A stretch of 64,000 bases of DNA from Paenibacillus tepidiphilus. GTDB taxonomy: Bacteria > Bacillota > Bacilli > Paenibacillales > Paenibacillaceae. The number at the start of each line of letters is the position of its first letter. Position 1 is the first letter of the stretch. The stretch lies in assembly GCF_008635795.1 (NCBI RefSeq), contig NZ_VWRQ01000011.1, positions 124,001 to 188,000 on the forward strand. The letters run 5' to 3'. The notes beneath the pieces are model-generated. The model did not search any database. It was not told where the DNA came from and saw nothing but the letters and a program-made list of their open reading frames with translations. The position numbers and the translations under genes were made by a program. Positions 57,841 to 64,000 of this stretch are shown here, piece by piece.

Positions 57841-59067
57841 TCAGTGCTTCACGAGCAGCGGCCGGTTCTGCAGATACATTGCCAGATCCGGGCTATGCCC
57901 CTCCGTAATTTCCTGGACAATGATCCTGGAGAGCAGCTGGCTGTATACGGTGCCGTTGTCCCCGTAGGCAAGCAAGAAGTAGCTGCTCGGGTAGTCATCA
58001 TATTTCCCGATCATCGGCACTCCATCCACGATGCCGCCGTAGAAGGCTGCGCTATAATATTCAGGCTTCACCGTGATGCCGGGGAACCGCCGGTTAAATT
58101 CTGTTATCAGCTGATCCTTCTTGTGCAGCAGCTTGCTGTCACGGTCCTCCGGTATGTTCGTGTTCTCGTCCAATCCGCCGATTATGACCCGGTTATCCGC
58201 AGTCGTGCGGATGTAAATGTATGGACGTGCAGTTTCCCACAGAAGGGTGCGTTTATACCAGGAGGATAAATCCGCCACAGGCTCGGTGGTGACTGTATAG
58301 GTGCTGACGAACGAGGCCTGCTTCTCATTGCGGATCTCTATATTTTCATAACCGGCTGCAAAAATAACGTACCGCGCACTGACCTCATGCCCCTTCTTGG
58401 TACGGATAATCATCCGCTGCAGCTCGCGGTCATAATGATGGCCGTTCACCTCGGTATGCTCATACACTTGTACGCCTTGGGCGGCTGCATACTGCAGTAT
58501 CCCGTGCGTAAATCGGAATGGATTCAGCTCCCCGTCCTGGTAGGAATAGATTGCAGCTTCCCGGCTAAAAGGATAGGCCTGTTCGATTTGCGCCTGGGTC
58601 CAAAAGTCGATTTCGATGCCATGCTCACGGATGTATTCGTATTCTGTGCGCAGACGCTCGACGTCCTCTGCACAACTGGCGGCGTATAGTGTGTCCCGGC
58701 GCTGAAATTCACAGTCGATAGGAGCACGCCGGGATGCAGTCTCGATATCGTCAATGGCCTGCTTCAGCAGCTTCAGATGCCGGGCGACATACTCTTCGCC
58801 GAAGGTATGGACCAGCGAAGTGAACATTTTCTCGCCCGAATATTGAATGATGGCAGTATTCGCGCTGGTGCTTCCGCTGCCGACTGTCCCTTTCTCTAGG
58901 ACGGCAACGTCCAGGCCTGAGCCCGCCAGATAGTAAGCACATTGCGCTCCCGAGCTGCCTCCGCCGATAATGGCCACGTCACAAGTTACATTCGTTGTCA
59001 GAGCCGGATAAGACGGCACCTCCGGCAAAGTACTCGCCCAATAATATGTTCCAGATTGTAGATTCAT
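57841..59067 (-). CDS. FAD-dependent oxidoreductase, D-amino-acid oxidase/glycine oxidase fold
   Basis: 408 residues. Val-Ala-Ile-Ile-Gly-Gly-Gly-Ser-Ser-Gly-Ala-Gln (about 32-43) binds ADP of FAD and Val-Leu-Glu-Lys-Gly closes the second strand. Gly-Ser-Gly-Ser-Thr-Ser-Ala-Asn-Thr-Ala-Ile-Ile-Gln-Tyr and a C-terminal Gly-Gly-Leu-Asp-Glu-Asn plus Leu-Ala-Tyr-Gly-Asp-Asn-Gly are DAO hallmarks. It probably oxidises an amine or amino acid, giving peroxide. GGAGG lies 5 nt before ATG 59067. It is a single gene without an evident terminator; the fusB-like promoter begins about 35 bp downstream. Confidence 0.88.
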   Translation of the reverse strand: MNLQSGTYYWASTLPEVPSYPALTTNVTCDVAIIGGGSSGAQCAYYLAGSGLDVAVLEKGTVGSGSTSANTAIIQYSGEKMFTSLVHTFGEEYVARHLKLLKQAIDDIETASRRAPIDCEFQRRDTLYAASCAEDVERLRTEYEYIREHGIEIDFWTQAQIEQAYPFSREAAIYSYQDGELNPFRFTHGILQYAAAQGVQVYEHTEVNGHHYDRELQRMIIRTKKGHEVSARYVIFAAGYENIEIRNEKQASFVSTYTVTTEPVADLSSWYKRTLLWETARPYIYIRTTADNRVIIGGLDENTNIPEDRDSKLLHKKDQLITEFNRRFPGITVKPEYYSAAFYGGIVDGVPMIGKYDDYPSSYFLLAYGDNGTVYSQLLSRIIVQEITEGHSPDLAMYLQNRPLLVKH

Positions 59068-59275
59068 GGTTACCTCCTGCATGTAGCTAGCTGCAGGTTA
59101 GTATTTCCCGGGATTGGAACAGTATGCAGGTTAAGGCCTGTCTACTCATCAGGTCGCTCTTGATTGACACGATGTACCGCTTTTGTTATGGTCATGAGGT
59201 AAGGCATTTCGTCCCCGCACGGACGGAATGTCTTTCGTTCATATACAGTGAACACTAAACCTTTGGAGGTATGAG

Positions 59276-59347
59276 ATGAACAAGCAATCGTTAATTGTGA
59301 TCGTCCAGCGCACAGGTAAAGGGGACCCGATCTATTATGAACCATAG
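59276..59347 (+). CDS. Tiny ORF (23 codons) overlapping the Gre-like gene, possible leader peptide
   Basis: ATG at 59276 with GGAGGT 5 nt upstream, reading Met-Asn-Lys-Gln-Ser-Leu-Ile-Val-Ile-Val-Gln-Arg then a Lys-Gly-Asp-Pro-Ile-Tyr-Tyr tail, to TAG 59345-59347. The following gene starts at 59337 inside it and has only a weak, distant ribosome binding site (AAAGGGG 12 nt away). So the small ORF probably brings ribosomes to the second start by termination-reinitiation. Whether the peptide itself matters is unknown. Confidence 0.55.
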   Translation: MNKQSLIVIVQRTGKGDPIYYEP

Positions 59348-59795
59348 TCTATTGCTGCAGGGCCCGAAGGTCCAACTGCTGAATCAGCTGCTGTTTTTTG
59401 ACGAAGGGCTGTCTTCCTTTCTGAGTGAATATTACCCCGAGCCTGGCCCGGACCGTGTCCTTGTCGAGCGTACGTTGAAGCAATATACATCTGTGGTTGA
59501 AGGTATTCTGCAGGATTTCTCGCTAAACCGCCTGAATTCATGTGCATTGATCGGGAGTAAAATTGAAGTGGAGTATCTCGATGATTCTAGCGTGGAGTGT
59601 TATACCATCGTATTCCCTGGTGCGTCCGATCCGGGCTGCAATGAGATATCGTTCCTCTCACCGATCGGACTGCAGCTGCTAATGACAGAACCGGATGAAA
59701 ACGTTGAACTGGAGGTTCCTTCGGGCATCCTGTCTGTCCGCGTAAGAGCTATCCGTTATCACAGCAATGAAATCACGGACTCATACCGTACTTAG
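59337..59795 (+). CDS. GreA/GreB family factor (C-terminal domain type)
   Basis: 152 residues. The first 60 or so residues form helices (Gly-Pro-Lys-Val-Gln-Leu-Leu-Asn-Gln-Leu-Leu-Phe). The C-terminal FKBP-like Gre domain (about 70-145) has Ile-Gly-Ser-Lys-Ile-Glu-Val-Glu-Tyr, Tyr-Thr-Ile-Val-Phe-Pro, Ile-Ser-Phe-Leu-Ser-Pro-Ile-Gly and Leu-Glu-Val-Pro-Ser-Gly. It would bind RNA polymerase near the secondary channel. The N-terminal coil is short and unlike that of canonical GreA, so transcript-cleavage activity is doubtful; an Rnk-like or specialised regulator is possible. Translation is probably coupled to the tiny upstream ORF. Confidence 0.78.
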   Translation: MNHSLLLQGPKVQLLNQLLFFDEGLSSFLSEYYPEPGPDRVLVERTLKQYTSVVEGILQDFSLNRLNSCALIGSKIEVEYLDDSSVECYTIVFPGASDPGCNEISFLSPIGLQLLMTEPDENVELEVPSGILSVRVRAIRYHSNEITDSYRT

Positions 59796-59832
59796 TCTGA
59801 GCTGACTACGATTATCGTCATAGAGAACAATA

Positions 59833-59880
59833 CAGAAGGACGAACACCATGCCTCTTCCGGTCGGTTGTTCGTCCTTCTG
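59833..59880. terminator. Long hairpin between the convergent Gre-like and DUF2935 genes
   Basis: 14-bp stem CAGAAGGACGAACA/TGTTCGTCCTTCTG (59833-59846 and 59867-59880) around a 20-nt loop. T-runs are poor on both sides, so termination strength is uncertain. Confidence 0.6.
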
Positions 59881-59883
59881 CAG

Positions 59884-60702
59884 CTAGAACAGAATTTCCC
59901 GCTTATTGACCTTAACACCCGACAACGATTTCTCGAACATATCCAGAATGAACAGGAAATGCTCCGCCTCCCGGTAGACATGATCAGCCAGCAAGGGGTG
60001 AATGATGCTCTTGATCCGGCATTCGGCGATTAGATCACGGGCCGTTCGCTTGAAATCACGCAGGGATTCAACAGATACTTTATTCTCATCGACAAATTGG
60101 CTCAGGAGCGGCACAGTCTGGGATTGCGGACGCATGGAGCTGAGATCTATCGCCTGGAACAGGAGCATATCGAAATCATGGCTGAACTCCCTGGCTTGCT
60201 CGACAAGCTTGCGTTCGGACGGGTCCAGCAGATGGCTGATGAATTTGGCGTGGTCCGCCATTATTTTCAGAAAGAACACATTCTCGTCAATGATAGCATC
60301 ATGCAGGGGCTCCAGCGTGCCGTTGTTCAGTTCCTCCAGCCGGTTGCGGAAATAATTGGCCTCCCGGCTCACATGGTCAACCAGCAGGGGGAAATTATTT
60401 TGGCCCGGAAGCTTGCACTGGAGAATAAGCCCCAGCACTTTGCGTTTGAACACCCAAATGTGGCTGACAGCCGTATGTACTTCTATGTTGAATTCCCGGA
60501 TCGTCTGCGGATCCGTCTCAGCTGTGAAGACATGGGACCGCTTTTCGATGTCCTCAAACAGGGCTTGAAATTGAATGGCCTCGTTGATTAACTGCGTATC
60601 CTCACACCTGAAGCCAAGCCGCAGGAACAGCGAATGCTCCTTCATAATACGCGACCAGAACCGTATCTCATCCAATGAACGCACCACAAAAGCAGTGGAC
60701 AA
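59884..60702 (-). CDS. DUF2935 protein (ferritin-like four-helix repeats)
   Basis: 272 residues, all helical, no signal or membrane segment. Two halves show the same pattern: Glu-His-Ser-Leu-Phe-Leu-Arg-Leu-Gly plus Asp-His-Val-Ser-Arg-Glu-Ala-Asn-Tyr-Phe, and Ala-Asp-His-Ala-Lys-Phe-Ile plus Ala-Asp-His-Val-Tyr-Arg-Glu-Ala-Glu-His-Phe. The regularly spaced His/Glu residues suggest metal-binding bundles, as in DUF2935 proteins that are common in spore formers. Function unknown. The start is TTG with GGGAGGG about 8 nt upstream. Confidence 0.85.
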   Translation of the reverse strand: MSTAFVVRSLDEIRFWSRIMKEHSLFLRLGFRCEDTQLINEAIQFQALFEDIEKRSHVFTAETDPQTIREFNIEVHTAVSHIWVFKRKVLGLILQCKLPGQNNFPLLVDHVSREANYFRNRLEELNNGTLEPLHDAIIDENVFFLKIMADHAKFISHLLDPSERKLVEQAREFSHDFDMLLFQAIDLSSMRPQSQTVPLLSQFVDENKVSVESLRDFKRTARDLIAECRIKSIIHPLLADHVYREAEHFLFILDMFEKSLSGVKVNKREILF

Positions 60703-60896
60703 ACAGAATCCCTCCCTTTTTCCAGAAAATATGCTCCTCAGAAAAATATACGGGATGCGATCCGCCGATATTCCATCGTTCTATGAAGGATTCATTACTA
60801 TCGGGTCCTTGATTCCACGAAGATTAGCGGTTTCCGTTGCTGGATATAATTGTTGTTATGACTTTACATTTATAGCGGTATGGGGCAGGTGTACCA

Positions 60897-61996
60897 TTGG
60901 TCAGATTATCCGGTTATCAATTGTTTACCATCACATTTCTTTATCAGCTGGGAACGACTATTATTTTTGGCTTCGCTGCTGGTACCGGACGGGATGCCTG
61001 GATGGTGACGCTCTTATCCTGTATTGCAGGCCTGCTCGTTATCTATATGTATATCTTGCTAATGAGAATGAATCCCGGGTTAACCCTGGTCGAATGGTTT
61101 CCGAAGCAATTCGGTAAATGGATAGGTCTGCCTGTCGCCCTTCTGTATCCGCTGATATTTCTGTTCGATGCCGGGCGGATTATCGGGGACCTAAGGGATC
61201 TGGTTCCGACCACTTTGCTGCTTGAAACGCCGCCTGTTGTGATCGCCATCTCTTTTCTGCTGGTAATCGTATACGGATTGTATCTGGGAATTGAGAATGT
61301 GGCCCGGTTGGGAGAGATCCTCGTACCGCTGATTCTGCTGCTCTTCGGGATCGAAATCATCATGCTGTTAAATTCCGATATTATCGAATTCAAGCTGCTG
61401 CGGCCAACCCTGTGGGAAGGATGGGCGCCCGTTCTGAAGGCCGTGTACCCGGAGGGGATCACCCAAACCTATGCGGAGACGATTGCCTTGGCCATGTTGT
61501 GGCCGCTGGTCCATCCCCGGAAGAAGATAGGCCGGGTAACAGTGCTCGCAACGCTGCTCGCTACGCTCTTCTTTCTGATCTCCGATGTGCTGGCGATTAC
61601 AATATTCGGGGATGCCTTCTTTAAAAGAAGCATATACCCGCTCTACTCCCTGACGGGTTTGGTAAACATTTCCGGATTCATCACCAATTTGAATCCATTT
61701 GTCGTGGTCTATTTTATCAGCACCATCTTCTTCAAGCTGTATCTGAAGCTGTTCGCGGCATTGACAGCCGTGCAGGTCCTGTTGAAAATGCAAAGCATCC
61801 GTCCCCTGATGTTCCTGCAGTGGTATGCACTTTAATTATCGGCTTTACGATTTCACCCAATATTGTGGCCCACATTTATGTGCTGGCTGTCCATATCGTC
61901 ACGCCTTATGTGTGGGTGCCCTTGTTTCTTGTCTTACCGGCGGTTCTGCTCGTGGTGACCTGGGTGCGCAAGCTTGCCGGCGGAGATAAAGCCTGA
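60897..61996 (+). pseudogene. GerB family spore germination permease, frameshifted near the 3' end
   Basis: The uninterrupted frame (60897-61835, 312 codons) encodes the first eight to nine helices of an amino-acid-permease-like GerB subunit (Ser-Gly-Tyr-Gln-Leu-Phe-Thr-Ile-Thr near the start, Glu-Gly-Ile-Thr-Gln-Thr-Tyr-Ala-Glu-Thr). It ends early in Phe-Leu-Gln-Trp-Tyr-Ala-Leu. With one extra C at TTCC (61812-61815) the frame continues as Phe-Pro-Ala-Val-Val and runs through Ile-Ser-Pro-Asn-Ile-Val-Ala-His-Ile-Tyr to TGA 61996, giving 366 residues, the canonical length. The start is TTG with a weak AGG site. The gene faces gerC and gerA instead of lying in their operon. Confidence 0.8.
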
Positions 61997-62015
61997 GCGG
62001 TCCGGGTAACGTGAT

Positions 62016-63206
62016 TCAGTGCTCAAGCTCTCCCTCTTTGAGCTGCACCGGCCCTCCTGTAAGGCCGACCCGTTTCACCTTGATGTCCACCTTGACGGTC
62101 ACAGCCGCCTTGGGAAATTCACTCTCCCAGCGATTTTGCAGACGGCGCCACTGGCTGGGATAATAGCGGAAAATGGTATCCCCGAAATTAAAGATATCCG
62201 TCTTGTATTCGCTCTGGACTTTATGGATCAGCTCGGTGAATTGCTTGCGTGTGTGAAGCTCCAGTGCTTGCTCTATGAGCTTAAGATTGGCCACGCTCAG
62301 CAGATCCAGATTGGTGCCGTTCTCCATCAGCTCCGCATTGGCTTTCATAGCAATATGCAATTCGGTATTCTCGCCGAACCCGGCCTTAATTTTGCATTTT
62401 AAGCTGCTTAGCTTTGCTGTTACTAATCCTGAGCCCTCCGGAATATAGGTCGAGGCATACTGGATGTGGGGCCTTTTCAGCAGCCACAGCGCTTTGGCGG
62501 TCTCTTCGTTATTCAGAAAACCGACCAGCTTCAGATCATTGTTAATGACCGCTACGCCGGTATAAGCATATTTATTCTGTTTCTTCTGCTTTTGCTCACC
62601 GGATATAGGTGCCTGGACCCTCTCCATGGCCGGAACAATAGCCCCGCTTTGGGAATCGCCATTGACGGAACGAAGCATATTCATGAGTGTCACATCGGCT
62701 ACCTCCTTCTGTGCCTGATGCAGCTTAAAGTATTCTCTCTGGGACAGACTGCCGAAAGGCGTAGAGCTGTTTAACAAATCTGCAGCGAATCCCCCTTTCA
62801 CAATGAACAGATCATTGCGGAGCTGCGCCTCCGGCGTTCTTGTATAAATGTCGATAATTTGCTTCAAGCCTTCTCTGGCCAATTTCTCGCCGATGGCAAT
62901 ACTGGTACGCTGACCGCGGTTGATCTTCCGGGTAATGCGGGCTTGCATAGCGGCGGAGGCCTTGAATACATTGTCTCCTTTGGTCATTTCGGTATAGGAT
63001 TCCTGCTGTGAATTCCCCTCGCTGGAAGGACCAGAAGAATTGAGCGAGAACTGGTTGCTTAATACGAATTCCCCCTCCTCGTTCAAGTCAATTCCTGTCC
63101 CGACTTGCAGCGCTTGATCATTAAGCTCCTTGCTGTCCCAGCAGCCGCCGACAAAGACTAGAGATATACAGAGCAGCAATGCTCCGGCCTGCTTCTTGCG
63201 CATCAT
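62016..63206 (-). CDS. Ger(x)C family spore germination lipoprotein
   Basis: 396 residues. Lipoprotein signal with Val-Gly-Gly-Cys-Trp-Asp (Cys about 22), then the typical GerC opening Leu-Asn-Asp-Gln-Ala-Leu-Gln-Val-Gly-Thr-Gly-Ile-Asp. The C-terminal domain has Val-Gln-Ser-Glu-Tyr-Lys-Thr-Asp-Ile-Phe-Asn-Phe-Gly and Tyr-Pro-Ser-Gln-Trp. It is the outer-surface subunit of a germinant receptor in the spore inner membrane. It starts 11 bp after the gerA stop, so gerA-gerC is an operon. It is convergent with gerB, ends 20 bp apart. Confidence 0.93.
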   Translation of the reverse strand: MMRKKQAGALLLCISLVFVGGCWDSKELNDQALQVGTGIDLNEEGEFVLSNQFSLNSSGPSSEGNSQQESYTEMTKGDNVFKASAAMQARITRKINRGQRTSIAIGEKLAREGLKQIIDIYTRTPEAQLRNDLFIVKGGFAADLLNSSTPFGSLSQREYFKLHQAQKEVADVTLMNMLRSVNGDSQSGAIVPAMERVQAPISGEQKQKKQNKYAYTGVAVINNDLKLVGFLNNEETAKALWLLKRPHIQYASTYIPEGSGLVTAKLSSLKCKIKAGFGENTELHIAMKANAELMENGTNLDLLSVANLKLIEQALELHTRKQFTELIHKVQSEYKTDIFNFGDTIFRYYPSQWRRLQNRWESEFPKAAVTVKVDIKVKRVGLTGGPVQLKEGELEH

Positions 63207-63217
63207 CGGATACCACC

Positions 63218-64000
63218 TTATCGGTTCGGTTTGGGTTTCTGGCCCTTGGGAATTCGCTCAATGTCGCCTGGTGTCATCAGCTTCGGCAGTGTGTTCATCC
63301 TCCAGCGCGGCGCCCGCCACAGCACATCGTTTAATCCGCCGGGAAATAACGGGGCGACCGGGCTGAAATATGGAACGCCGAATGACCGGAGGCTGACCAA
63401 GTGAAGAAGCAGCGTCAAGGTTCCCAAGGCAATTCCGTACAATCCCAGCGTTCCGGCCAGAATCAGCATGACGAAGCGCAGCAGCCGCAAAGCGTATCCC
63501 AGATCATAACGCGGAATCGTGAAGGAGGCTATGCCCGTGCCTGCTACGACGATGACTACCGGGGCTGAGACGATCCCTGCCTGCACAGCCGCCTGGCCGA
63601 TAACGAGAGCGCCGACAATACTGACAGCCGAGCCAATCTGTTTGGGCAGACGGATTCCCGCCTCCCGCAGCCCTTCGAAGATCAGCTCCATCATAAAGGC
63701 CTCCACGACCGTGGGAAATGGGGTGTTCTCCTGCGCCGCCGAGAAATTCAGCACCAGGCTGGTGGGCAGCATCATGGAATGGAAATTAACAATGGCCACA
63801 TAGAGCGAGGGCAGAAACAGCGAGGTGGTCAGCAGCACGCTGCGGATTACACGGATTGCGGAAGAATAAAAGGAACGGTTGTAATAATCCTCTGCAGCCT
63901 GCAGCCCCGCCCAGAACGTAAAGGGAACAATCCTTACGAACGGAGTGCCGTCCGTGAAAATGGCTATTTTACCCTCCAAAAGATTGGCTGCGACGATATC
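63218..64000 (-). CDS. GerA family spore germination protein, C-terminal part (runs off the window end)
   Basis: 261 codons are visible; the frame is open to the window edge (Asp-Ile-Val-Ala-Ala-Asn-Leu-Leu-Glu-Gly-Lys-Ile). Landmarks of the GerA membrane half: Leu-Glu-Gly-Lys-Ile-Ala-Ile-Phe-Thr-Asp-Gly-Thr-Pro, about five membrane segments, Glu-Leu-Ile-Phe-Glu-Gly-Leu-Arg-Glu-Ala-Gly-Ile-Arg-Leu-Pro, Phe-Gly-Val-Pro-Tyr-Phe-Ser-Pro-Val and a basic Pro-Lys-Pro tail. It is the GerA subunit of the receptor, upstream of gerC in the same operon; the N-terminal half is outside the window. Confidence 0.95.
   Translation of the reverse strand, partial: DIVAANLLEGKIAIFTDGTPFVRIVPFTFWAGLQAAEDYYNRSFYSSAIRVIRSVLLTTSLFLPSLYVAIVNFHSMMLPTSLVLNFSAAQENTPFPTVVEAFMMELIFEGLREAGIRLPKQIGSAVSIVGALVIGQAAVQAGIVSAPVVIVVAGTGIASFTIPRYDLGYALRLLRFVMLILAGTLGLYGIALGTLTLLLHLVSLRSFGVPYFSPVAPLFPGGLNDVLWRAPRWRMNTLPKLMTPGDIERIPKGQKPKPNR

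Noticed and set aside
60575-61117. 180-codon ORF overlapping the 5' end of gerB
   Set aside because: It starts inside the antisense of the DUF2935 gene and reads gerB in the wrong frame; gerB homology continues in the other frame.
1-64000. Search for tRNA, rRNA, riboswitch, prophage or transposase genes
   Set aside because: No clover-leaf, rRNA core, recognisable riboswitch consensus, integrase or transposase was seen by eye. A covariance-model search would be the decisive test.

Overview
The window looks like chromosomal DNA of an endospore-forming, moderate-GC Bacillales bacterium, most likely Paenibacillus or a close relative. The evidence is an alpha/beta-type small acid-soluble spore protein, GerA/GerB/GerC spore germination genes, a protein with three C-terminal SLH domains, AGGAGG-type ribosome binding sites with frequent GTG/TTG starts, and many glycoside hydrolases paired with AraC regulators. 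I see no rRNA, tRNA, CRISPR array, transposase or phage gene.

Layout. 0-2.1 kb: start of a membrane protein and two ABC-2 permeases whose ATPase gene is missing apart from a possible 3' remnant. 2.2-5.2 kb: a compact three-gene operon of type III polyketide synthase, SAM methyltransferase and FAD oxidoreductase, probably for a phenolic lipid, pyrone or quinone. 5.4-9.7 kb: a lone FlgB, a small lipoprotein, a serine hydrolase, a GH43 enzyme and a DUF2785 protein. 9.7-10.4 kb: a repeat-rich non-coding stretch. 10.5-14.6 kb: a large secreted SLH-anchored protein split by a one-base frameshift. 14.9-30 kb: a UDP-sulfoquinovose synthase-like enzyme and a carbohydrate block (GH95, two GH2, GH28, a Gfo/Idh/MocA oxidoreductase, three AraC regulators) aimed at plant-type glycans but with no sugar transporter. 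30-41.4 kb: methyltransferase, Rrf2 and DHA2 efflux genes, a TPR-SUKH protein, two spore or small proteins, a MerR/aldo-keto reductase unit, an acetyltransferase, and a nitroreductase/MarR unit with a three-site operator. 41.5-42.5 kb: a gene made of 18-bp repeats followed by an array of 52-bp repeats. 42.6-57.6 kb: OsmC and old-yellow-enzyme pair, a GNAT-methyltransferase fusion, an amino-acid ABC transporter, LysR/MFS pairs, an ankyrin lipoprotein with a nucleobase permease, a chromate transporter and a FusB-like EF-G-binding protein. 57.8-64 kb: a DAO-type oxidoreductase, a Gre-like factor, a DUF2935 protein, and a germination receptor locus in which gerB is inverted and frameshifted and faces gerA-gerC.

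Best candidates for something new: the 18-bp/hexapeptide-repeat gene with the adjoining 52-bp array; the roughly 580-bp non-coding element bounded by inverted repeats; the three-site palindromic operator at exact 15-bp pitch before the nitroreductase; the structured leader with a tiny ORF upstream of the FusB-like gene; the srsABC-like operon; and the GNAT-methyltransferase fusion. At least three genes carry single-base lesions (SLH protein, gerB, a small lipoprotein). Either this strain is losing genes or the assembly has indel errors, and raw reads would decide.
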